Part shown: piece by piece, positions 7,594-15,326 of the stretch
Layout of the letters: each line of letters begins with the position of its first letter
Numbering within the stretch: the first letter of the stretch is position 1
Assembly: GCA_030840415.1 (NCBI GenBank)
Contig: JAVEEO010000137.1
Coordinates: 1 to 18,939 of the forward strand
Length of the DNA stretch: 18,939 nucleotides
Direction: 5' to 3'
From: Pseudonocardiales bacterium
GTDB taxonomy: Bacteria > Actinomycetota > Actinomycetes > Mycobacteriales > Jatrophihabitantaceae
Translations under genes and position numbers: made by a program
The notes under the pieces: model-generated
What the model was told of the DNA's origin: nothing
The model's database searches: none
Seen by the model: only the letters and a program-made list of their open reading frames with translations

Positions 7594-8649
7594 GGGAACG
7601 GCCTGCGGGGCAGCAGGCTGCCCGGTGGTGGTTGCTCCAGCGGTGATCGGTCCGGCAGGCCCCGCAATCGCCTCGACTGGTCCGGCTGGTTCGATCTCCT
7701 CGGCTGCGGGCGGAGCGCCGCCGGACGAGTCGGCCACCTTCCCGTCGCCGCACGCAACGGCGGGCGCCGTGCTGGCCGGGCCGGTGCCGGTCAGCGTCGC
7801 GAGCATCTGCCGGACGTTGGCCAACTGCACGTTGATGCTGTCCCGGCGCTGGGTGGCGGCGCTGAGCTCGCGTTCGGAATCCGAGCGGATCCGGTCCGCC
7901 CGCGCGACCGCCTCGACGAGAAGCTGCTCGGCCTTCTGCTCGGCGTCGGCGATCAGGGCGGCGGCCTGGCGGGTCGCCTCGGCCGCGGTCTGCTCGGTCT
8001 CCGCCCGCAGCAGCTCGGCGTGTTCGCGGGTGATGCTCAGCTGCCGCTCGGCGATCGCGGTGCGCTGGGTCAGGTCGAGCTCGGCCTTGTTCCGGCGCTG
8101 CGCGAGGGCCTGCTCGAAGTCGTTGGCGGCCTGTGCCGCCTGGGCGCGCTGGCCCTCGTAGATCGCCTCGGCCTCGGCCCGGCGGGCGGTGGCGTGCCGG
8201 TTGGCCTCGTCGACGATCTGGTCGGCGCCACGCCTGGCCTCGTCCAGGATGCGGGCCGCGTCCCGGTCCGCGGCGATCCTGGCCTGCTCGGCGTACCGGT
8301 CAGCCTCGGCCATGGTGCGGGCGCTGGTGGCGTCCAGCTCGAGCAGCCGGCGGTTCACCTCGGCCGCCGCCGCGGCGCGCAGCTCGTCGGCCTCCTCGTT
8401 GGCCAGCGTCAGGATCTGCCCGATCCGCGCGCCGAGCTGGGTGTAGGTCGGTTCGTGCGGAGCCGCTCCGGCATTCTGCTGGGCAGCCGCCTGGGCGGCG
8501 GTCAGCTCCTCGATCCGGGTTGCCAGTTGCTCGGCCTGCTGTTCGGCAGCGTCCTTGGCAGCGGTCAGCTCAGCCAGCCGCCGGTCGACCTCGGCGGGTT
8601 CGTAGCCGCGCATTACCGTCCGGAAAGCCTCGTTGCTGTTCTGGATCAT
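7588..8649 (-). CDS. DivIVA-domain coiled-coil protein
   Basis: A 353-aa, alanine/glutamate-rich, almost wholly helical coiled-coil protein. Near the N-terminus FRTVMRGYEPAEVDRRLAEL (residues 9-28) matches the DivIVA membrane-curvature and polar-targeting domain signature (RGYdpaEVD). A coiled coil spans about residues 25-285 and a low-complexity Ala/Pro/Gly tail follows. Such proteins scaffold cell poles or septa in actinobacteria (Wag31, FilP and Scy types). The ATG at 8649 is supported by two in-frame TGA stops 9 nt upstream. The first 80 nt overlap the end of the preceding gene in another frame, so translation is likely coupled. The stop codon lies inside the G-rich tandem array, so the C-terminal residues may have changed as the array moved. 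No enzymatic function is seen. Confidence 0.82.
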   Translation of the reverse strand: MIQNSNEAFRTVMRGYEPAEVDRRLAELTAAKDAAEQQAEQLATRIEELTAAQAAAQQNAGAAPHEPTYTQLGARIGQILTLANEEADELRAAAAAEVNRRLLELDATSARTMAEADRYAEQARIAADRDAARILDEARRGADQIVDEANRHATARRAEAEAIYEGQRAQAAQAANDFEQALAQRRNKAELDLTQRTAIAERQLSITREHAELLRAETEQTAAEATRQAAALIADAEQKAEQLLVEAVARADRIRSDSERELSAATQRRDSINVQLANVRQMLATLTGTGPASTAPAVACGDGKVADSSGGAPPAAEEIEPAGPVEAIAGPAGPITAGATTTGQPAAPQAVPD

Positions 8650-10186
8650 TGGCCGCTCTCATCATCTGCTCGAGTAGGAAGCTGCTCTCGGAATCCTCTG
8701 GGTCGTGGGCATCGTGGGCATCTGGGTCATGGGCATCTGGGAGATCGGGCACCGACGCGATCGTAGGCTGTTCGGGGAGCAGCCAACTCGGTGCGGGCGC
8801 GATGTCGGCCGGCCCCGCGTCGAACGCCACCGGCTCGACGGCTACCGGCTCGGCTGTCGGAACCAACTGGATGACCGCCGCCGGTTCGGCAGCCGCCGCC
8901 TGTTCCGCAACTGCCCCCAGCGGCCCGGGTAGTGACCCCGGCTCGGCGACTGCCACCAGCGCCGGGCTGTCCGGATCGGCCAGTGCCTCGATCACGCCGG
9001 ACAGCTGGCCGAGTTCGGCGGCGATGGCATCCCGCCGCTCGGTGAGCTCAGCGACCTCGGCACGGGCCTCGGCCAGTACCTGCTGCGCCAGCACCCGCAG
9101 GTCCTCGGCCTCGGCGCGAGCGTCGTCGAGCAGCACGCTGGCTTCGGCCTTGGCGGCGCGGCGCAGCTCGTACATCTCGCGCTGTGACTGCCCCACCTGC
9201 TCAGCCACCTGCTCGCGAACCGCGCGGGCGCCGGCCTCGGCCTCGGCGAGCCGCCGCTCGGCGCGGTCGTGATGGCCGGCCGCCACCTGCGCGGCCTCGG
9301 CGATGACCGCCTTGGCCCGCTGCCGCGCGTGGACCAGCACCGCCTCCGATTCCGCGCTCGCCTCGGCGAGCCGGCGGTCGGCGGCGACCGCGGCGGCCTC
9401 GAGGTCGTGCTCCAGCTCGCTGCGCCGCTGCCGCAGCTTCTGCGACGCCGAGGCCAGCACATCGGTGACCCGCAGCCGCACCTGGCGCAGCACCGTGGCG
9501 GCCTCGGCAGCGGCCTGGCTGCGTATCCGGGCAGCCTCCAGGTGCGCCGCCTCCACCAGCCCGGTGACGACCTGTTGCGCCCAGGCGGTCTGGTCGGCAA
9601 CGGCGGCCAGCTCGCGGGCGGCCTCGCCCCGAGCCGCGTCGAGCAGGCCGGTGGCCTCCTCGGCGGCCAGCTGCAGCCGGGTCCTGGTTTCGCGCTCGGC
9701 CTGGTCGAGGCGATCCTGGGCGGCGCCGAGCAGCAGCGCTGCCTGGTGCTGGGCCTGGTCGAGGACCGTCGCGGCATGCTGGTCGGCGGCGGTGCGGACC
9801 ACCGCGGCCTCGGCCTGGGCGTCGGCCTGCAGCTCGCGCAGCTCGACCTCGTGTTCGTTCCAGGACCGGGTGAGATCGGCGGCCAGGCTGGCATGCCGCT
9901 GGTCGGCCTCCCGCTGGGCGCCGAGCAGGATCTGTTCGGCCTGGGCCCGGAACGCGGTAGCGGTCAACCTGGCCTGGGAGCGCTCCTGCTCGGCCTCGAT
10001 CCGGGCTTCGGCCAGCATCAGCTCGGCTGCCTGCTCGGCGGCGGCGGCGACCAGCATCGCCTGGTTGGTGGCGTCGCGGATCAGGGACTGTGCCTCGTCG
10101 TGGGCCTCGGCCAACCGGGCCCGGGCAGAGGCCAGCTGATGCTGGGCGGCAGCCAGGGCCTGCTCGGTTGCCGCGTCCTCCTGCAT
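8570..10186 (-). CDS. Long alanine-rich coiled-coil protein (polar scaffold-like)
   Basis: A 538-aa protein made mostly of alanine-rich coiled coil (about residues 5-390) with repeated A-x-x-E-A patterns. A Pro/Ala-rich linker follows, then a short Asp/His-rich stretch (DAHDPDAHDAHDP) encoded by a 9-bp tandem repeat around 8704-8736. It has no transmembrane segment or signal peptide. The composition resembles Scy- or FilP-like cytoskeletal organisers of actinobacteria, and the next gene encodes a shorter DivIVA-domain coiled coil, echoing the scy-filP pair of Streptomyces. That is an analogy, not shown homology. The ATG at 10186 is preferred over a GTG at 10222. Neither has a ribosome-binding site, so the message may be leaderless. 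The long antisense open frames across this gene are composition shadows. Confidence 0.75.
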   Translation of the reverse strand: MQEDAATEQALAAAQHQLASARARLAEAHDEAQSLIRDATNQAMLVAAAAEQAAELMLAEARIEAEQERSQARLTATAFRAQAEQILLGAQREADQRHASLAADLTRSWNEHEVELRELQADAQAEAAVVRTAADQHAATVLDQAQHQAALLLGAAQDRLDQAERETRTRLQLAAEEATGLLDAARGEAARELAAVADQTAWAQQVVTGLVEAAHLEAARIRSQAAAEAATVLRQVRLRVTDVLASASQKLRQRRSELEHDLEAAAVAADRRLAEASAESEAVLVHARQRAKAVIAEAAQVAAGHHDRAERRLAEAEAGARAVREQVAEQVGQSQREMYELRRAAKAEASVLLDDARAEAEDLRVLAQQVLAEARAEVAELTERRDAIAAELGQLSGVIEALADPDSPALVAVAEPGSLPGPLGAVAEQAAAAEPAAVIQLVPTAEPVAVEPVAFDAGPADIAPAPSWLLPEQPTIASVPDLPDAHDPDAHDAHDPEDSESSFLLEQMMRAANDPEQQRGFPDGNARLRTRRGRPAAG

Positions 10187-10287
10187 GCCGCAGATAGTCG
10201 CAGAAGTTAGCGCGCTACACACCGTTCGCGGGGCAATGTCGGACCATCTATTCTGCCCTGCGCCGTTTGCTCACACCGAGTCAGCAA
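10187..10287. promoter_or_regulatory. Upstream region of the coiled-coil gene pair
   Basis: About 100 bp between the LysE terminator hairpin and the coiled-coil gene start. It must hold the promoter if the coiled-coil genes are transcribed separately from the upstream operon. No convincing -35/-10 pair was recognised; on the - strand GACTAT lies close to the ATG and could be a weak -10 box. Confidence 0.25.
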
Positions 10288-10328
10288 GGCCTGTCGCAGC
10301 GTCACCAATCCTGCCGCTAGCGACGGCC
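10288..10328 (-). terminator. Hairpin terminator after the LysE-family gene
   Basis: GGCCTGTCGCAGCG (10288-10301) pairs with CGCTAGCGACGGCC (10315-10328) as a 13-bp stem with one bulged base on each side and a 13-nt loop. It begins directly after the stop codon of the exporter gene. Only a weak T-run follows on the - strand (TTGCT), as in many actinobacterial terminators. It marks the likely end of the operon that runs leftwards from 18260. Confidence 0.6.
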
Positions 10329-10952
10329 TCAGACCGTCAATTCGATGACCACCGCGATGGCGAGGGCGGCGAATACCCCGCTGGCGGCCCGGTCCAGCGT
10401 GGTGCGAATGCCCGGCCGCCGACCGAGCAGGTCGCGAGCGCCGCCGGCGGCTACCCCGATGATGGCGTCGACGATCCAGCCGATGGCCTGCATGATCAGT
10501 CCGAGAACGACGAACTGGACGATGATCGAACCGTTGTCGGCATCGACGAACTGCGGCAGGAAGGCCGTGAAGAACAGCGCCATCTTCGGATTGGCGAGGT
10601 TGGTCACGGTGCCCCGCCAGAACATCCGGTGGCCCTCGTCGCGCGCACCGTCCAACTCGTGCTGGCCGGCGCTGCGCCAGGTGTCCCAGGCCAGGTAGGC
10701 CAGGTAGCAGGCGCCCGCCACCCGCAGGGCGGTGGAGATCTCGGGCAGCTTGGTGACCAGGGCTCCGAGGCCGAAGGCGGTGGCCAGCACCCAGACCGTC
10801 ACCCCGGCGCTCACGCCGGTCGCGGCCAGCAGGGCACCCCGCGGGCCGCGCGAGAGACCCGAAGCCATCACGAAGGCCATATCCGGGCCGGGTGCCACGC
10901 AGATGACGAGCACCGCGGCGAGGAAGGGACCGAGGACCGATGCGGTCAGCAC
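10329..10952 (-). CDS. LysE/RhtB family amino-acid exporter
   Basis: A 207-aa, six-helix inner-membrane translocator of the LysE/RhtB superfamily. These proteins export amino acids or small amino-acid-like metabolites by proton exchange. Visible are the N-terminal helix with the PGPDM motif (residues 21-25), the GALLAATGVSAG helix, LRVAGACYLAYLAWDTWR, and the conserved NLANPKMALFFTAFLPQF segment. GTG 10952 is the preferred start because GGGAGGG lies 3 nt upstream; the upstream GTG at 10964 would place that sequence inside the gene. It lies 66 nt after aspartokinase on the same strand and is followed by a terminator hairpin, so it is probably the last gene of the operon. It may export the cluster product or an aspartate-family amino acid; the substrate cannot be read from sequence. 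Confidence 0.87.
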   Translation of the reverse strand: MLTASVLGPFLAAVLVICVAPGPDMAFVMASGLSRGPRGALLAATGVSAGVTVWVLATAFGLGALVTKLPEISTALRVAGACYLAYLAWDTWRSAGQHELDGARDEGHRMFWRGTVTNLANPKMALFFTAFLPQFVDADNGSIIVQFVVLGLIMQAIGWIVDAIIGVAAGGARDLLGRRPGIRTTLDRAASGVFAALAIAVVIELTV

Positions 10953-11018
10953 ATGCCCTCCCACGTCGTCCGAAATACCCGAATCACCTTAACAGCAGGC
11001 TATTGGCACGGCCTGTCG

Positions 11019-12272
11019 TCAGGGTGTCCAGCTGCTGCCGAAGGCGGCGTGCAGGGCGCGTACCACCTGGGGCAGGGTCGCCGAACTGGTGGTCACCGAG
11101 ATCGCCTTGTCCGAGGCCGTCATGGAATAGGTGGGGGTGTCGGCCGCCAGCAGGGCCTGGATGAACTCGGACGTGGTGGTGGGGTCCGAGCGCATCCCCC
11201 TGCCCACCACCGACACCGAGCCGATCTTGTCGTCGTAGCTCAGCGAGCTGAAGTTCAGTGCCTGCTGCGCGCCCTGCAACGCCGCCGTCGCCCGGGGGCC
11301 GTCCTCCCCGGACACCGTCATCGTCACATCGACGGTGCCGGCCACCGGATCGGCCGGGCCGGCATACAGGTCCTCGACCGGCACCCCGACGTCGGTCACG
11401 GTGCGCACCAGCGCGGCGACGCTGTCCGGTCCGGTGTCGGCCACCGCATGCAGGACCACGCTGGCCCGGGAAGGGTTGTGCGCGATTCCCGAGATCACCC
11501 GGCTGAACGGTGATACCTCGCTGTGGTGCTCCCCGTCGCGCCGGGCGCTGATCCAGGTACCGGGTTCCTCCGACATCGAGGAACGGACGTGCAGGATCAC
11601 CTGGCAGTTGCGTGCGTACTCGACGCACCGGTCCAACAACACCTTGCAGCCGTGCGCGGCCAGCTCGAGCATGTCGTCGTAGCAGAGCCAGTCGAGCTTC
11701 ACCGCGTCGGGCACCAGGCGCGGATCGGCGGTGTAGACCCCTGCCACGTCGGTGTATATCTCGCACACCTCGGCTCCGAGCGCTCCGGCCAGCGCGACCG
11801 CGGTGGTGTCCGAGCCGCCCCTGCCGAGCGTCGTGACCTCGCCGGAGCGCTCCGAGACGCCCTGGAAGCCGGCGACCAGGGCGACCTTGCCGGCTGCCAG
11901 CGCCTGCCGTACCTCCTCCGGCTCGACCCTCAGGATCCGGGCGTAGCCATGCACGTCGTCGGTGACGATGCCGGCCCGGGCTCCGGTGAACGACTGGGCG
12001 GCGATGCCGGCGGCGTTGAGGCTGATGGCCAGCAGCGTCATCGAGGTGATCTCACCGGTGGCCAGCAGCAGGTCGTTCTCCCGCGGGTCGGGGGAGTTCG
12101 TCAGCTGCCGGCTGAGTTCGAGCAACTGGTCGGTGGTGTCTCCCATCGCCGAGACCACCACGACGACACGGTGTCCGGCCTCGGCCGCCGCAGCAACCCG
12201 GCGGGTCACCCGGGTGATGGCGTCGAGGTCGGCCAGCGACGAGCCACCGAACTTCTGGACGATCGTGGTCAT
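11019..12272 (-). CDS. lysC: Aspartokinase
   Basis: Aspartate kinase, 417 aa. It phosphorylates L-aspartate to beta-aspartyl phosphate, the first step to lysine, threonine, methionine and related metabolites. The amino acid kinase domain (1 to about 245) has VQKFGGSSLA (5-14), VVVVSAMGDTTDQL (37-50) and GRGGSDTTAVALAGALG (150-166). Two ACT regulatory domains follow (about 262-417), including FSSLSYDDKIGSVSVVGRG. The ATG has a strong GGGAGG site 7 nt upstream. An internal Met233 lies near where beta-subunit starts occur in Corynebacterium and Bacillus, but no ribosome-binding site was verified. It follows the A-T-R gene by 51 nt. In most actinobacteria ask is directly followed by asd (aspartate-semialdehyde dehydrogenase); here a LysE exporter follows instead. 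It could be the sole housekeeping enzyme or a pathway-dedicated copy. Confidence 0.95.
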   Translation of the reverse strand: MTTIVQKFGGSSLADLDAITRVTRRVAAAAEAGHRVVVVVSAMGDTTDQLLELSRQLTNSPDPRENDLLLATGEITSMTLLAISLNAAGIAAQSFTGARAGIVTDDVHGYARILRVEPEEVRQALAAGKVALVAGFQGVSERSGEVTTLGRGGSDTTAVALAGALGAEVCEIYTDVAGVYTADPRLVPDAVKLDWLCYDDMLELAAHGCKVLLDRCVEYARNCQVILHVRSSMSEEPGTWISARRDGEHHSEVSPFSRVISGIAHNPSRASVVLHAVADTGPDSVAALVRTVTDVGVPVEDLYAGPADPVAGTVDVTMTVSGEDGPRATAALQGAQQALNFSSLSYDDKIGSVSVVGRGMRSDPTTTSEFIQALLAADTPTYSMTASDKAISVTTSSATLPQVVRALHAAFGSSWTP

Positions 12273-12323
12273 CGGGGCCTCCCTTCCCGGTTGGCGGCCG
12301 AATGCGTGCTTCCTGCCCGCCGC

Positions 12324-15300
12324 TTACTTCCTGGTGACGGCGGCCGCACCGCGACACCACCTCTGGAGCACGGTCGTGTCGATGTCGGGCCACCGGAGCC
12401 CCAGTTCGTCGCAGCGCGCGAGGAAATTGCGACGGAAGGCCGGCGACGTCGAGGTGAAGAACTGGTCGGCCAGCGGCGCGAACTCGTCCTCGGGCTGTTC
12501 GGGCAATACGAGTGCGAGCTTGCGCACTGCCTCCGGAGCCGCCTCGTTACTCGCTTCCTCCTGCAGCAGCTGCCAGAACTCGGGGTACTTGACCTCGGTG
12601 AGTCCGGCTGTCGTGCTCAGCTGGTCGAGCACCTCGTCCAGCGGGAGATCGCGCATGCCCGCGACGTGGTAGCAGCTGCCGGACGGATTTGCCGGCGACG
12701 GCTCGGCAACCGCTCGCGCGATGAAGTCAGCCACTGCCTCGACCGGGCTGAAGTCGCTGACGGCCCCGGTGTGCACCCCGACCCCGAGCCGGCCGCAGCT
12801 CTCCAGGAGCATCTCGGTCAAGCTGCCGGTGTGGCTGACGATGCCGGTCCGGGTGTGCGGCATCACCTCGCCGAGCCGATAGATGTCGACCGGCAGTCCC
12901 TGCTCGCGAGCCGCCGTCAGCAGCCGCTCGGCGCACCACTTGCTCTGGCTGTAGCCGTCGCCCGGCAGGTTCTCCTCGACGAGGCAGGTGTCCTCGTCCA
13001 CCGCCGTCGCGCGCGGCAGCACGCTGAGCGTGGACAGGTGATGGATGGCCTTCGGACGCCCGCGGCGGGCCAGCTCGATCAGGGTTCGCACGCTGGTCAC
13101 GTTCGTCGCCCGCAGTTTCGGGTACGGCGTCACCAGGTTCACCTGAGCGCCCGAATGGACGATCGCGTCGACGCTGTCGGCCAGCTCGGCGAAGCGCTCG
13201 TCGGTCAGCCCCCACCGCGGCAGGGCCAGGTCGCCGACCTCGATCCGGACCCGGGGGTCGGAGAGCGCGTCCGCCAGCTGGTAGTAGTCCAGCCGCGAGC
13301 CCAGTAGATCCACGGCCGCCTGCCGATCCTCCGCGCGCACCAGGCAGCTGATGGTGGCCGAGGTGCGGCGCAGCAGCGCCTGCAGCAAGTAGCTGCCGAT
13401 GAAGCCGGTAGCGCCGGTCAGCAGGATGGATCCCGGTGGGACGGCCGGTGCGGGTCGCTGTTGCGACCACGCGTCCAGCCACTGGTCGGCGAGTACCTGG
13501 TCAGCGGGGTCCGGCGCCTGCTCACCGTCGGACTCCAGCAGCGCTGTCAGGGCTGCCACCGTCGGGTTGTGGACGACGTCGCGCACCGTGATCGGTCGCC
13601 CGAACGCGCCGCGCAGGCTGAGGGCGAGTCGCTGGGCCGACAGCGAGGTGCCGCCGAGGTCGAAGAACGACGCGCCGGCATCGCGGCCGGTGCTGGGCAG
13701 CACCTCGGCCCACAGTTGCTCGACCCGGGCCTGTACCCCGGTCACCGCGGTCCGGCTCTCCTGCCCGGCTTCGGCCTGCCGGACAGCGGCAGCCAGGGCG
13801 CGCCGGTCGGCCTTGCCGTTCGGCGACAGCGGCAACCGGTCCAGCCGGACGAAGCGGTCGGGCACGAACTCCGGCGGCAACACCGCGCGGGCGGCGTCGA
13901 GCAGGTCCGCGGTCACCGGCCGGTCGCTGACCACTGCGGCGATCAGTTGGGCGCGGTCCAGCTCACCGTCGGCGAAGACCTTGACCTCGCGGATGCCCGG
14001 CAGCCGGATCAAGGCATCCTCGACCTCGGTCGGCTCGATCCGCACGCCCCGCAGCTTGATCTGGTCGTCGGCGCGACCGATGAAGTACAGCAGGCCGTCC
14101 TCGCGGAACTGTCCCAGGTCGCCGGTGCGGTACAGCCGCTCGCCGGCAACGTCGGAGAACGGGTTGTCGAGAAAGCTGCGCGCGGTTCTCTCCGGGTCGG
14201 CGAGGTAGCCGTAGCCCACGCAGTCGCCGCCGATCAGCAGCTCCCCGGTCCGGCCCGGGCCGAGCGGGTTCAGCTCCTCGTCCACCACCAGTACCGAGGT
14301 GTTGTCGATCGGCCGGCCGATCGGGATCTCGTGACCGTCGGGAGGAGGTTCGCCGAAGGTGTGGAAGACGCTGCCGATGGAGGCTTCGGTCGGGCCGTAG
14401 GTGTTGGTGAACTCGACGTGCGGCAGCACCTCGTGAAACCGGCGCACCGCCGCGACGTTGATCGCCTCGCCGCCGAGCAGCACCCGGCGCAGGCTGGCGG
14501 CCTGCCGGGTCAGCCCGGCGTCGGAGTGGAGCAGATCGGCCAGTACCGCGAAGATCGACGGCACGAAGTCGGTGATGGTGACGCCGTGCCGGCCGATCTG
14601 GTGCACGGTCTGTTCGAGGTCGAGCAGGCCTTCGCGCACCGGCATCACCACGGTGCCGCCCGAGGTCAGCGGCCAGAGCAGTTGCCACAGCGACGAGTCG
14701 AACACCGAGCGGCTGTTCTGCAGGGCGACGTGCCCGCCGCCGAACATCCGGGTCATGGTGGTGAAGCGGTTCAGCAGGCCGCGGTGGTGGTTGAGCGTGC
14801 ACTTGGGCAGCCCGGTGGTACCGGAGGTGAAGAAGCCGTAGAAGATGTCAGGCCGTGCCGGACGCGCCACGTCGGGCCGCTCGGCCGCCCCGGTCAGCTT
14901 CGCGGCGTCGATCTCGATCCGGCGCCCGGCCGCACCGGCCGAGGCGGGCGTGCGTGGGCTGGCCACCAGCAGGTCGGTTCCCAGCGTTGCCAGCAACGCG
15001 GTGGTGCGATCGGTGGGCCAGCGGGAATCCATCGGCACGAACGGAATGCCGGCCTTCATCGCGGCCACGATGGTCAACGGCAGCTCCAGGCCGTCGGCCA
15101 CCAGCAACGGCAGCAGCCGGCCCGGCTGCGCGCCCTGCTCCAGCAGCATCAAAGCAATCTCGTTCGCCAGCCGGTCCAATTGCGAATAGCTCAGTTGCTG
15201 CTCGCCGAAGATCAGGGCCGGCGCATCCGGGTGGAGCAGGATCTGCCGGTCGATCAGGTCCAGCGTGGTCTGCTCGTCCGGGTAGGGCCGGATCAGGCCG

Positions 15301-15326
15301 GTCAGGGCGTGGCGGGCAATCCTCAC
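12324..15326 (-). CDS. Stand-alone NRPS-like adenylation-thiolation-reductase protein
   Basis: A 1000-aa A-T-R protein with no condensation domain. The adenylation domain (about 15-515) shows A3 FTSGTTGLPKC (166-176; the usual PKG is PKC), A5 NTYGPTE (308-314), A7 YRTGDLG (399-405), A8 GRADDQIKLRG (417-427) and A10 NGKAD with Lys505. The carrier domain has DLGGTSLS with Ser561 as the phosphopantetheine site. The thioester reductase domain (about 632-1000) has LLTGATGFIG (635-644) and the YSQSK catalytic Tyr792/Lys796. It should activate one amino or carboxylic acid, hold it as a thioester and release it with NAD(P)H as an aldehyde or alcohol. A hand alignment to GrsA gives the pocket residues D-S-W-D-L-G-T-I-G-K, which I cannot assign to a substrate. 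The GTG start overlaps the upstream stop as GTGA, so longer in-frame starts are not used. Confidence 0.93.
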   Translation of the reverse strand: MRIARHALTGLIRPYPDEQTTLDLIDRQILLHPDAPALIFGEQQLSYSQLDRLANEIALMLLEQGAQPGRLLPLLVADGLELPLTIVAAMKAGIPFVPMDSRWPTDRTTALLATLGTDLLVASPRTPASAGAAGRRIEIDAAKLTGAAERPDVARPARPDIFYGFFTSGTTGLPKCTLNHHRGLLNRFTTMTRMFGGGHVALQNSRSVFDSSLWQLLWPLTSGGTVVMPVREGLLDLEQTVHQIGRHGVTITDFVPSIFAVLADLLHSDAGLTRQAASLRRVLLGGEAINVAAVRRFHEVLPHVEFTNTYGPTEASIGSVFHTFGEPPPDGHEIPIGRPIDNTSVLVVDEELNPLGPGRTGELLIGGDCVGYGYLADPERTARSFLDNPFSDVAGERLYRTGDLGQFREDGLLYFIGRADDQIKLRGVRIEPTEVEDALIRLPGIREVKVFADGELDRAQLIAAVVSDRPVTADLLDAARAVLPPEFVPDRFVRLDRLPLSPNGKADRRALAAAVRQAEAGQESRTAVTGVQARVEQLWAEVLPSTGRDAGASFFDLGGTSLSAQRLALSLRGAFGRPITVRDVVHNPTVAALTALLESDGEQAPDPADQVLADQWLDAWSQQRPAPAVPPGSILLTGATGFIGSYLLQALLRRTSATISCLVRAEDRQAAVDLLGSRLDYYQLADALSDPRVRIEVGDLALPRWGLTDERFAELADSVDAIVHSGAQVNLVTPYPKLRATNVTSVRTLIELARRGRPKAIHHLSTLSVLPRATAVDEDTCLVEENLPGDGYSQSKWCAERLLTAAREQGLPVDIYRLGEVMPHTRTGIVSHTGSLTEMLLESCGRLGVGVHTGAVSDFSPVEAVADFIARAVAEPSPANPSGSCYHVAGMRDLPLDEVLDQLSTTAGLTEVKYPEFWQLLQEEASNEAAPEAVRKLALVLPEQPEDEFAPLADQFFTSTSPAFRRNFLARCDELGLRWPDIDTTVLQRWCRGAAAVTRK

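Noticed and set aside
9269..10210. Long + strand open frames opposite the coiled-coil genes
   Set aside because: They mirror the repetitive GC-rich codon pattern of the - strand genes, have low-complexity Gly/Leu/Gln or Ser/Ala/Arg composition and no recognisable domain.
12324..15326. Lys2-type aminoadipate reductase of lysine biosynthesis, suggested by the adjacent aspartokinase
   Set aside because: Actinobacteria make lysine by the diaminopimelate route, and the sulfotransferase and ArgG-like partners do not fit that role. The domain layout alone is not enough to assign it.
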